Below are positions 1 through 6,007 of a DNA stretch of 10,940 bases, in pieces. Source of the DNA: UBA4615 sp035628395 (GTDB taxonomy: Bacteria; Pseudomonadota; Gammaproteobacteria; Burkholderiales; Burkholderiaceae_E); assembly GCA_035628395.1 (NCBI GenBank), contig DASPJX010000116.1, forward strand, positions 1 through 10,940. Direction: 5' to 3'. Numbering within the stretch: the first letter of the stretch is position 1; each line of letters opens with the position of its first letter. Both the position numbers and the translations under genes were made by a program. Below the pieces are notes generated by a model. The model was not told the origin of the DNA. It was given only the letters and a program-made list of their open reading frames with translations, and searched no databases.

Positions 1-85
1 GGGCGCGAAGGCCGGCGACAAGATCAGCGTGACCTGGGTCGACAACAAGGGCGAGAAGCGGACCGACGAGGCGACCGTCAGCTGA
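1..85 (+). CDS. soxZ: SoxZ, C-terminal end (partial)
   Basis: The reading frame beginning at base 2 is open from the window edge to a TGA at 83-85 and encodes 27 residues including SVTWVDNKGEKRTDEA. This ending, with the W-x-D-N-x-G-x-x-R-T-D-E pattern, is characteristic of SoxZ. SoxZ is the beta-sandwich partner of SoxY; the SoxYZ heterodimer carries sulfur intermediates covalently on a SoxY cysteine in the periplasm. Only the last beta strands are visible. The soxA-soxX-soxB genes directly downstream on the same strand support the call. soxY is expected just upstream, outside the window. The stop codon overlaps the start of a hairpin. Confidence 0.85.
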   Translation, partial: GAKAGDKISVTWVDNKGEKRTDEATVS

Positions 86-102
86 CGGTCCCGCGGACCG
101 TC
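84..102 (+). terminator. Hairpin overlapping the soxZ stop codon
   Basis: An 8 bp perfect stem (GACGGTCC with GGACCGTC) closes on a 3-base loop (CGC). Its left arm begins inside the soxZ TGA. No T-tract follows, so it may be a rho-independent-like terminator of a GC-rich genome, a partial terminator or an mRNA 3'-end stabiliser separating soxYZ from soxAXB. Confidence 0.5.
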
Positions 103-269
103 GACCGGCGGCTCCCCGGATCGGGCGGGTCGTCGGCGGACGGTCGGACGGGGTTCGGTGGACCGGCGACCCGCCGGGCCCACCCCGATGGACGGACGGG
201 CGACCCGGCACGACGCCGCGCAGGCGGCGCACCGCGCGACCCGTCCCCGCGCGAGGAGACGAGACCGAC
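103..269 (+). other. soxZ-soxA intercistronic region
   Basis: This stretch holds no gene that I can support. It contains a long-range dyad, GGCGGGTCG at 124-132 and CGACCCGCC at 167-175, which could form a 9 bp stem over a 34-base loop. A good ribosome binding site, GAGGAG at 253-258, precedes the soxA ATG at 270. At about 170 bp it is longer than the other gaps in the sox run. It could therefore hold a second promoter for soxA, but I cannot pick out convincing -35/-10 boxes. Confidence 0.4.
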
Positions 270-1079
270 ATGAGACGACACATTTCCCCGATCGCGCTGG
301 CGCTGGCCGCCGCGATCGTCGCGCCGCCGCTGGCGGCGCAGGGCCGCTCGACGGCCGACGGCATCGCCGAGTACCGGAAGATGCTCGAGGACGGCAACCC
401 GGCCGAGCTGTTCGAGGCCCGGGGCGAGGAGCTCTGGAAGACGAGGCGCGGGCCGAAGAACGCGTCGCTCGAGCGCTGCGACCTCGGCCGCGGGCCGGGC
501 GTCGTGAAGGGCGCGTTCGTCACGCTGCCGCGGTGGTTCGCCGACACGAAGCGCGTGCAGGACCTCGAGTCGCGGCTGCTCACCTGCATCGAGTCGCTGC
601 AGGGGCTGTCGGCCGCCGAGATCGCGAAGACGCCGTTCGGCCGCGACGAGCAGCGCAACATGGAGGCGCTCGTCGCGTGGATCGCCTCGGAGTCGCGCGG
701 CATGCGCTTCGACCTGCCGCAGGCGCATCCCGAGGAGAAGGCGATGTACGAGCTCGGCAAGCGCGCGTTCTTCTATCGCGCCGGCTCGCACGACTTCGCC
801 TGCGCGTCGTGTCACGCCGAGGATGGCAAGCGGATCCGGCTGCAGGACCTGCCGCAGCTCACGAAGAACCCCGGCGACGGCGTCGGCTTCGCCGCGTGGC
901 CGGCGTACCGCGTCAGCAGCGGCGAGCTCTGGAGCATGCAGCGCCGGCTCAACGACTGCTACCGCCAGCAGCGCTTCCCGTTCCCCGGCTACGCGTCGGA
1001 CGTGACCGTCGCGCTCGGCACGTACATGGGCGTGAACGCGAAGGGCGCCGAGTCGATCGCGCCGTCGATCAAGCGCTGA
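270..1079 (+). CDS. soxA: SoxA, monoheme-type L-cysteine S-thiosulfotransferase subunit
   Basis: 269 residues. SoxA pairs with SoxX as the c-type cytochrome that oxidatively joins thiosulfate to the SoxY carrier cysteine in the periplasm. Residues 1-23 form a Sec signal peptide ending in an AxA-type site (LAAQ). There is one heme motif, CASCH at 178-182. Cys230, in the segment RRLNDCYRQQRFPFP, is at the position of the persulfidated cysteine that ligates and serves the active-site heme in characterised SoxA. Cys70 (LERCDLG) and Cys106 (LLTCIES) sit where diheme SoxA carries its first heme and probably form the disulfide known from monoheme SoxA proteins. The ATG at 270 is chosen because GAGGAG lies 11 bases upstream and the signal peptide begins there. 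The soxX start follows after 16 bases, so the two are co-transcribed. Confidence 0.96.
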   Translation: MRRHISPIALALAAAIVAPPLAAQGRSTADGIAEYRKMLEDGNPAELFEARGEELWKTRRGPKNASLERCDLGRGPGVVKGAFVTLPRWFADTKRVQDLESRLLTCIESLQGLSAAEIAKTPFGRDEQRNMEALVAWIASESRGMRFDLPQAHPEEKAMYELGKRAFFYRAGSHDFACASCHAEDGKRIRLQDLPQLTKNPGDGVGFAAWPAYRVSSGELWSMQRRLNDCYRQQRFPFPGYASDVTVALGTYMGVNAKGAESIAPSIKR

Positions 1080-1095
1080 CGAGGGAACCGGACCG

Positions 1096-1749
1096 ATGAA
1101 GACCCCGCACAAGACCGTCCTCGGCGTCGCCGCCGTCGCGCTGCTCGGCGCCGGCTGCGCCGCGATGTCGGGCGGCGATCCGCTCGACGCCCGGATGGCC
1201 GAGATGATGAAGACCTCGTTCCGCGACCAGGGCATCGCCAAGGTCGACCGGCTCGAGCAGGACCTCGCCAACCGCGCGTGCTCCGACGCCGAGGGCAAGG
1301 ACCTGCCGGCCGAGGTCGCCAAGCGCATCGAGGAGGCGAACATGAAGACGGTGCGCATGCCGTCGGACGGCCGTTTCCTCGGCGACTGGAAGCGCGGCGA
1401 GACGCTCGCGCAGAGCGGCCGCGGCATGACCTGGACCGACGCGAGCGCGGCGCCGGCGGGCAACGGCGGCAACTGCTACAACTGCCACCAGCTGTCGAAG
1501 GAGGAGATCTCGTACGGCACGATCGGCCCGAGCCTCCACAACTACGGCAAGCTGCGCGGCGTCGCCGATCCGGCGAGCCCGGCGGCGCGCCCGATCGTCG
1601 AGTACACCTGGGGCAAGCTCTGGAACACGCGCGCCTACAACGCGTGCTCGAACATGCCGCGCTTCGGCCACGCCGGGCTGCTGAGCGAGCAGCAGCTGCA
1701 GGACCTGATGGCGCTGCTCCTCGACCCGAAGTCGCCCGTCAACCAGTGA
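1096..1749 (+). CDS. soxX: SoxX, monoheme cytochrome c subunit of SoxAX
   Basis: 217 residues. SoxX transfers the electrons released during thiosulfate loading from SoxA to downstream cytochromes. The protein has an N-terminal export signal (hydrophobic residues 7-19), a roughly 80-residue N-terminal extension with two cysteines (Cys62, Cys184 elsewhere in the chain), and a cytochrome domain with the heme motif CYNCH at 127-131, the GTIGPSL segment at 141-147 and a probable distal Met187 in the SNMPRFG segment. LLGAGC at 16-21 resembles a lipobox, but Gly at -3 is atypical, so cleavage by signal peptidase I at CAA/M is an alternative. The extended form is typical of betaproteobacterial-type SoxX as I remember it. 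A GAGGGA ribosome binding site lies 9 bases before the ATG. Clear co-transcription with soxA; a strong hairpin follows the stop. Confidence 0.95.
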   Translation: MKTPHKTVLGVAAVALLGAGCAAMSGGDPLDARMAEMMKTSFRDQGIAKVDRLEQDLANRACSDAEGKDLPAEVAKRIEEANMKTVRMPSDGRFLGDWKRGETLAQSGRGMTWTDASAAPAGNGGNCYNCHQLSKEEISYGTIGPSLHNYGKLRGVADPASPAARPIVEYTWGKLWNTRAYNACSNMPRFGHAGLLSEQQLQDLMALLLDPKSPVNQ

Positions 1750-1754
1750 CCCCC

Positions 1755-1780
1755 GCGCGTCCGCCCGACGGCGGACGCGC
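1755..1780 (+). terminator. Strong hairpin between soxX and soxB
   Basis: An 11 bp perfect stem, GCGCGTCCGCC at 1755-1765 with GGCGGACGCGC at 1770-1780, closes on the tetraloop CGAC. It begins 5 bases after the soxX stop. No T-tract follows. A second small hairpin, CGCCG-CAT-CGGCG at 1787-1799, lies between it and the soxB start. It may terminate part of the soxZAX transcription or protect its 3' end, setting a lower soxB level. Confidence 0.55.
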
Positions 1781-1810
1781 CCCCGTCGCCGCATCGGCGG
1801 CCACCGACCC

Positions 1811-3553
1811 ATGAACCTGTCCCGCCGCGAGTTCCTCCACGTGCTGGGCATGGCGGCCGCCGCCGGCCTGGCGCTCGGCCGCCACGCCGAGGCCGACGCG
1901 CAGGCCGCGCAGCGAGGCCTGTACGACCTGCCGCCGTTCGGCAACGTGTCGCTGCTGCACATGACCGACTGCCACGCGCAGCTGCTGCCGGTCTGGTTCC
2001 GCGAGCCGAGCGTGAACCTCGGCGTCGGCGACATGCACGGTCGGCTACCGCACCTGGTCGGCGAGCACCTGCTGAAGTCGACCGGCGTGCCGCGCGGCAC
2101 CGAGGCCGCGCACGCGTTCACGCACCTCGAGTTCGAGCAGGCGGCGCGGCGCTACGGTCGGGTCGGCGGCTTCGCGCACCTCGCCACGCTGGTCAGGCAG
2201 CTGAAGGCGAGCCGGCCGGGCGCGCTGCTGCTCGACGGCGGCGACACCTGGCAGGGCTCGGCGACCGCGCTGTGGACGAACGCGCAGGACATGGTCGACG
2301 CCTCCAAGCTGCTCGGGGTCGACGTGATGACCGGGCACTGGGAGTTCACCTACGGCATGGACCGGGTGAAGGAGATCGTCGAGAAGGACTTCAAGGGCTC
2401 GATCGAGTTCCTCGCGCAGAACGTGAAGACCGCCGACTTCGGCGACCCGGTGTTCGAGCCGTACACGATCCGGCGCATCAACGGCGTCCCGGTGGCGATC
2501 GTCGGGCAGGCGTTCCCGTACACGCCGATCGCCAACCCGCGCTACCTGGTCGCCGACTGGAGCTTCGGCATCCAGGACGAGTCGATGCAGAAGGCCGTCG
2601 ACGAGGCGCGGGCGAAGGGCGCGCAGGTGGTCGTCGTGCTGTCGCACAACGGCATGGACGTCGACCTGAAGATGGCCTCGCGCGTGCGCGGCATCGACGC
2701 GATCCTCGGCGGCCACACGCACGACGGGGTGCCGGTCGCGGTGCCGGTGAGGAACGCCGGCGGCACGACGCTGGTGACCAACGCCGGCAGCAACGGAAAA
2801 TTTCTCGGCGTCATGGACCTCGACGTGAAGGGCGGGCGCGTCGCCGACTTCCGCTACCGGCTGCTGCCGGTGTTCTCGAACGCGCTGCCGGCCGACCCGG
2901 CGATGGACGCGCTGATCCGGCGGGTCCGCGCGCCGTTCGAGGCGAAGCTCTCCGAGCGCCTCGCCGTCACCGACGGGCTGCTCTACCGCCGCGGCAACTT
3001 CAACGGCACCTGGGACCAGCTGATCGTCGACGCGCTGATGGAGGTGCAGGGCGCCGACATCGCGTTCTCGCCGGGCTTCCGCTGGGGCACGACGCTGCTG
3101 CCCGGGGACGCGATCACCCGCGAGCTGCTGATGGACCAGACCGCGATCACCTATCCGTACGCGACGCTGACCGAGATGTCGGGCGACACGATCAAGACGG
3201 TGCTCGAGGACGTCGCGGACAACCTGTTCAACGCCGATCCGTACTACCAGCAGGGCGGCGACATGGTGCGCACCGGCGGGCTCGAGTACGCGATCGAGCC
3301 GGGCGCGCGGATGGGCGCCCGGATCACCGACATGCGGCTGCGCGGCATGCCGATCGAGGCGGGCAAGCGCTACAAGGTCGCCGGCTGGGCGCCGGTCGCC
3401 GAGGAGGCGAGGTCGGCCCCGGGCGTGAAGCCGGTGTGGGAGGTGGTCGAGACCTGGCTGAAGGCGAAGGGGCCGCGCATCGACGCGCGGCGTCCGAATG
3501 CGCCGCGCCTGATCGGCACGGCGGGCAACCCGGGCATCGCCGGCGCCGGCTGA
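1811..3553 (+). CDS. soxB: SoxB, Tat-exported sulfate thiol esterase
   Basis: 580 residues, the usual size for SoxB. SoxB hydrolyses the terminal sulfone of SoxY-bound thiosulfonate, releasing sulfate; it is a dimanganese enzyme of the metallophosphatase/5'-nucleotidase superfamily and acts in the periplasm. A twin-arginine signal (SRREFLHVLG, residues 4-13) indicates folded export. Metal-binding blocks are visible in order: MTDCHAQLLP with Asp53 and His55, LDGGDTWQGS with Asp145, GHWEFTYG with His176 (SoxB-specific, replacing GNHE of nucleotidases), LSHNGMD with His279, and GGHTHD at 300-305. The C-terminal substrate domain follows from about residue 380. The ATG at 1811 has no recognisable Shine-Dalgarno sequence and sits behind two hairpins, which may limit translation initiation. 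The downstream DsrE-family gene begins 34 bases after the stop. Confidence 0.98.
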   Translation: MNLSRREFLHVLGMAAAAGLALGRHAEADAQAAQRGLYDLPPFGNVSLLHMTDCHAQLLPVWFREPSVNLGVGDMHGRLPHLVGEHLLKSTGVPRGTEAAHAFTHLEFEQAARRYGRVGGFAHLATLVRQLKASRPGALLLDGGDTWQGSATALWTNAQDMVDASKLLGVDVMTGHWEFTYGMDRVKEIVEKDFKGSIEFLAQNVKTADFGDPVFEPYTIRRINGVPVAIVGQAFPYTPIANPRYLVADWSFGIQDESMQKAVDEARAKGAQVVVVLSHNGMDVDLKMASRVRGIDAILGGHTHDGVPVAVPVRNAGGTTLVTNAGSNGKFLGVMDLDVKGGRVADFRYRLLPVFSNALPADPAMDALIRRVRAPFEAKLSERLAVTDGLLYRRGNFNGTWDQLIVDALMEVQGADIAFSPGFRWGTTLLPGDAITRELLMDQTAITYPYATLTEMSGDTIKTVLEDVADNLFNADPYYQQGGDMVRTGGLEYAIEPGARMGARITDMRLRGMPIEAGKRYKVAGWAPVAEEARSAPGVKPVWEVVETWLKAKGPRIDARRPNAPRLIGTAGNPGIAGAG

Positions 3554-3559
3554 GCCGGC
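3545..3559 (+). terminator. Small hairpin with the soxB stop codon as its loop
   Basis: GCCGGC at 3545-3550 pairs with GCCGGC at 3554-3559, and the three loop bases are the soxB TGA. The stem is only 6 bp and has no T-tract, and the next gene starts close by, so full termination is unlikely; it may be incidental. Confidence 0.3.
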
Positions 3560-3575
3560 CGACGCGGTGCCCACG

Positions 3576-3581
3576 AAGGAG
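3576..3581 (+). promoter_or_regulatory. Ribosome binding site fixing the DsrE-family start
   Basis: AAGGAG lies 6 bases before the ATG at 3588. This favours the ATG over the in-frame GTG at 3567, and translation from 3588 begins directly with a signal peptide. Confidence 0.75.
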
Positions 3582-3587
3582 CACGAG

Positions 3588-4007
3588 ATGAAGCGTACCG
3601 TCCGATCGGCCGTGGCGGGCCTCGCGCTCGCCGTCGCCTGCGCCGCCGCGTCGGCGCAGGACATGGTGGTCTACCACGTCTCCGACGCCGCGCAGCAGGC
3701 GCTCGGCGGGCTGCGCAACGTGCGCAACCACCTCGACGTCGACCCGAAGGCGAAGATCACCGTCGTCACGCACGCGCAGGGCGTCGACTTCCTGATGGAA
3801 GGCGCGAAGGACCGCAACGGCAACCCGTACGCGGCCACGGTCGCCGCGCTGGTCGCGCGCGGCGTGAAGTTCGAGGTCTGCGAGATCACCCTGCAGAACC
3901 GCGAGCTCAAGCGCGACCAGTTCATCCAGGAGGCGGAGTTCACGCCCTCGGGCGTGGTCCGCATCGCGAAGCTGCAGAAGCAGGGCGCGGCCTACATCCG
4001 GCCCTGA
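3588..4007 (+). CDS. Exported DsrE-family sulfur-relay-like protein
   Basis: 139 residues. Residues 1-23 are a Sec signal peptide ending ASA/Q, so the mature chain of about 116 residues is periplasmic. The rest has the DsrE/DsrF-like alpha/beta fold pattern: a first strand MVVYHVSD, helix LGGLRNVRNHLD, strand KITVVTHAQGVDFLM, helix AATVAALVARG, strand VKFEVCEITL. The mature protein has a single cysteine, Cys98, in the position (FEVCE-T-L) where DsrE-family proteins commonly hold a conserved, often sulfur-carrying cysteine. Cytoplasmic DsrE relays persulfide sulfur; exported relatives next to sox genes are known but their role is not settled. The position as the last gene of the soxAXB run suggests a periplasmic sulfur-binding accessory role (inference). 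A terminator-like hairpin follows 9 bases after the stop. Confidence 0.85.
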   Translation: MKRTVRSAVAGLALAVACAAASAQDMVVYHVSDAAQQALGGLRNVRNHLDVDPKAKITVVTHAQGVDFLMEGAKDRNGNPYAATVAALVARGVKFEVCEITLQNRELKRDQFIQEAEFTPSGVVRIAKLQKQGAAYIRP

Positions 4008-4015
4008 GCGGGCCG

Positions 4016-4038
4016 GCCCCGTCGCCGGGCGACGGGGC
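4016..4038 (+). terminator. Terminator-like hairpin after the DsrE-family gene
   Basis: A 10 bp perfect stem, GCCCCGTCGC at 4016-4025 with GCGACGGGGC at 4029-4038, has a 3-base loop and lies 9 bases beyond the stop. There is no T-tract. It marks the likely end of the sox transcript and the left border of the tandem repeat array. Confidence 0.6.
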
Positions 4039-4046
4039 GGCGACGC

Positions 4047-4239
4047 GGCACCGGATGGCGGCAGGGCACCGGACGGCGCGGTACCGGACGGCGCGCGGTA
4101 CCGGACGGCGCGCGGTACCGGACGGCGCTCGGTACCGAGCGTCGCGGCACCGAGCGTCGCGGCACCGAGCGTCGCGGCACCGAGCGTCGCGGCACCGGAC
4201 GTCGCGGCACCGAACGTCGCGCGGCACCGAACGGCGCCG
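4047..4239. repeat. Tandem array, about 12 copies of a 15-17 bp unit
   Basis: The consensus is GGYACCGRRCGKCGC, with an optional extra GC. Units begin at 4047, 4065, 4080, 4097, 4114, 4131, 4146, 4161, 4176, 4191, 4206 and 4223. Two sub-families are visible. Units beginning at 4080, 4097 and 4114 are 17 bp with a GGTACCGGACGGCGC body; the first two are identical. Units at 4146, 4161 and 4176 are three identical 15 bp copies of GGCACCGAGCGTCGC, and the unit at 4131 is a hybrid. The array fills the gap between the convergent DsrE-family and fccB genes. All six frames give only low-complexity Arg-rich peptides, so it is not coding. Confidence 0.9.
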
Positions 4240-4245
4240 CGCGAC
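4216..4245 (-). terminator. Terminator-like hairpin after fccB
   Basis: A perfect 10 bp inverted repeat, GTCGCGCGGC at 4216-4225 and GCCGCGCGAC at 4236-4245, has a 10-base spacer that can itself pair partly. It starts 5 bases beyond the fccB stop on the minus strand and overlaps the last two repeat units. No T-tract follows. Confidence 0.55.
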
Positions 4246-4250
4246 GAGGG

Positions 4251-5543
4251 TCAGCCGAGCATGTCCGCCCAGATGTTGTCGGCCCACGAGAGCGCGTAGC
4301 GGCCCTCGAGCTCGCTCGCCGCGGCCGACACGCCGCCCGAGCCGGGCACCGCCTTGAACGTCCTGTCCGCGCCGTCGTACTGGTGGACCGACGCGACGTG
4401 CACCACCTCGCGCTGCGTGACGAAGCTGTAGCAGGTGTTCATCACGACGGGCGCCGGATTCACCGGCTCGCCCTTCAGCAGCTGGATGATCGCGGCCGCG
4501 GCGACCTTGCCGTGCTGGTTCGCCATGTGGCCGGACTTCGGCATCGCGGGCGCCGAGAAGGTGGCGTCGCCGAGCACGTGCACGCCCTTGACCGCGGTCG
4601 ACTCCATCGACAGCCAGTCGACGCCGACCCAGCGGTTGTTCAGGTTCACGAGGCCGGCCTGCACCGCGATGTCGCCGGCGCGCTGCGGCGGGATCACGTT
4701 TAGCACGTCGGCCCGCAGGTCCTCGAACTCGAACTTCGCGACGTTGCCCGACACCTCCTTGAGCTCGGCGTTCGGCCGGTACTCGAGGATGCCCTTGTAG
4801 TGCTGCTCGAACGCGCGCTCGAACAGCGCCTTCTTCGACTGGATCTCGCCGTTGGCGTCGAGCACGAGCAGCTTCGACTTCGGCTTCGCCGACTTCAGGT
4901 AGCTCGCGACCATGCACGCGCGCTCGTACGGCCCGGGCGGGCAGCGGTACGGCACCCGCGGGATGCTGATCGCGACGGTGCCGCCGTCGGGCATCGCCTC
5001 GAGCTGGCGGCGCAGCGCGACGGTCTGCGGGCCCGCCTTCCACGCGTGCGTGACGCGGCCCGAGTCGAGCGCGCCCTTCAGGCCGCCGACCGCGTCGAGC
5101 ATGAAGTCGACGCCGGGCGACACCACGAGGCGGTCGTACGGCAGCTCGGTGCCGCCGGCCAGGCGCACGCGGCGGCCGGCGACGTCGACCGCCACGACCT
5201 CGTCGCGGACGACCTTGACGCCCATCGAGCGCAGCCCGTCGTAGCCGCGGGTCACGTCCTGGATCTGGCGGTAGCCGCCGACCACGAGGTTGGAGATCGG
5301 GCAGGACACGAACTCGGCGTTGCGCTCGACGAGCGTCACGTCGACGTTGCCGCCCCACATCCGCAGGTAGCGGGCGGCGGTCGCGCCGCCGTAGCCGCCG
5401 CCGACGACCACCACGCGGCCGATCGACGGACCCGAGGACGAGGGCAGCGCGCAGCCGGCGAGCGACGCGCCGCCGAGGGCGGCGCCGGCGGCGAGCCAGC
5501 GACGGCGTGCGGGGGCGGGGGGGAGCAGGGACGGGTCGGTCAT
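4251..5543 (-). CDS. fccB: Flavocytochrome c sulfide dehydrogenase, flavoprotein subunit
   Basis: 430 residues. FccB oxidises sulfide in the periplasm and passes electrons to its cytochrome partner, encoded just upstream. The N terminus combines a Tat-type motif (ARRRWLAAG, residues 12-20) with a canonical lipobox, LAGC ending at Cys31, so it is probably a folded, membrane-anchored lipoprotein. The FAD Rossmann motif VVVVGGGYGG lies at 44-53. Cys81 (FVSCPISNLVVGG) corresponds to the cysteine that covalently binds FAD in FCSD. Cys201 (YRCPPGPY) and Cys371 (NTCYSF) match the redox-active disulfide pair. HVLGDAT at 322-328 is the second FAD-binding block. The start is set by an AGGAGG 6 bases upstream of the ATG at 5543; an ATG at 5558 overlaps the fccA stop but would put that ribosome site inside the gene. 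Confidence 0.93.
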   Translation of the reverse strand: MTDPSLLPPAPARRRWLAAGAALGGASLAGCALPSSSGPSIGRVVVVGGGYGGATAARYLRMWGGNVDVTLVERNAEFVSCPISNLVVGGYRQIQDVTRGYDGLRSMGVKVVRDEVVAVDVAGRRVRLAGGTELPYDRLVVSPGVDFMLDAVGGLKGALDSGRVTHAWKAGPQTVALRRQLEAMPDGGTVAISIPRVPYRCPPGPYERACMVASYLKSAKPKSKLLVLDANGEIQSKKALFERAFEQHYKGILEYRPNAELKEVSGNVAKFEFEDLRADVLNVIPPQRAGDIAVQAGLVNLNNRWVGVDWLSMESTAVKGVHVLGDATFSAPAMPKSGHMANQHGKVAAAAIIQLLKGEPVNPAPVVMNTCYSFVTQREVVHVASVHQYDGADRTFKAVPGSGGVSAAASELEGRYALSWADNIWADMLG

Positions 5544-5549
5544 CGCGAT

Positions 5550-5555
5550 CCTCCT
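5550..5555 (-). promoter_or_regulatory. Ribosome binding site deciding the fccB start
   Basis: On the minus strand AGGAGG ends 6 bases before the ATG at 5543. It overlaps the fccA stop region, pointing to translational coupling between fccA and fccB. Confidence 0.8.
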
Positions 5556-5878
5556 CATCGCTTGGGCTTCTGGGCCGCGAAGTGCTCGGCGATGAGCTTG
5601 AGCTGCGGCTCGGTGTAGCCCTTGACGATCTGGTGCATGATCGTCGCGGGCAGCGCGCCGCTGCGGTAGGCGGCGAGCGTGGCGAGCGTGCGTTCGGCGG
5701 GCATGCCCGCGAGCGGGCTCATGTCGCCGCGCGCGTGGCCGTCGGTGCCGTGGCAGTTGGAGCAGGTGGCCGCGAGCTGGCGTCCGAGGTTCGCGTCCTG
5801 GGCCCGGACGGCGACGTGGGCGCCGAGCAGGCTCGCCGCGAGCACGGCGAGCACGACCGGGCGGGCGGTGGCGTTCAT
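5555..5878 (-). CDS. fccA: Monoheme cytochrome c subunit of sulfide dehydrogenase
   Basis: 107 residues. It is the likely electron acceptor for FccB. A Sec signal peptide spans about residues 1-26 (ending VRAQ). The heme-binding motif is CSNCH at 39-43. The C-terminal helix segment ATIMHQIVKGYTEPQ, with Met81 as the probable axial ligand, is typical of FccA/cytochrome c553-like subunits. It carries one heme, whereas the classical Allochromatium FccA is diheme, so this is the small form of the subunit. GGAG lies 6 bases upstream of the ATG on the minus strand. The stop is 11 bases from the fccB start, so the two form an operon. SoxE is an alternative family name, but SoxE of Rhodobacter is larger and diheme. 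Confidence 0.87.
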   Translation of the reverse strand: MNATARPVVLAVLAASLLGAHVAVRAQDANLGRQLAATCSNCHGTDGHARGDMSPLAGMPAERTLATLAAYRSGALPATIMHQIVKGYTEPQLKLIAEHFAAQKPKR

Positions 5879-6007
5879 CGTTGTCTCCGTGGAGTCGGTG
5901 GTGTGGAGCGTGGCGGCATCCTACGCGAGCCGGGCGCGAACCGCTCGTCCGGCTTATCGCGTTGTAGACTGAACATATTCGTCGTCACGCATGGAACGGA
6001 GAGCCGG
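5879..6007. promoter_or_regulatory. Divergent promoter region, fccAB / metallohydrolase operon
   Basis: This 129 bp gap separates two divergent transcription units. It contains the most AT-rich patch of the window, at 5953-5980 (CTTATC...GTTGTAGACT...ATATTC). Inside lies the near-palindrome GAACATATTC at 5971-5980, with one mismatched pair. Candidate -10 elements are CATATT (5974-5979, plus) and TAGGAT (5923-5918, minus), each 4 of 6 matches without a convincing -35. The palindrome is a candidate operator for the nearby ArsR repressor (inference). Confidence 0.45.

Noticed and set aside
1096..1749. SoxX as a SoxK-SoxX fusion because of its long N-terminal extension
   Set aside because: The extension matches what I remember of ordinary betaproteobacterial-type SoxX, and I see no SoxK signature.
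1..4007. Claim of a truncated Sox system lacking soxCD
   Set aside because: soxCD is absent downstream of soxB, but the window opens inside soxZ, so upstream soxCD cannot be excluded.
4047..4239. CRISPR array
   Set aside because: Units abut with no unique spacers and are far shorter than CRISPR repeats.
4055..4357. Arg/Ser/His-rich reading frame across the tandem repeat, resembling a repeat protein
   Set aside because: It arises from the 15 bp period, which keeps any frame open, has no ribosome site and runs into the fccB gene on the opposite strand.
5558..5558. Start of fccB at the ATG overlapping the fccA stop
   Set aside because: The only good ribosome site (AGGAGG) would then lie inside codons 2-3; it fits the ATG at 5543.
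5885..5894. CTCCGTGGAG inverted repeat hiding the fccA ribosome site
   Set aside because: The loop would be only two bases, or the stem only three pairs, too weak to regulate.
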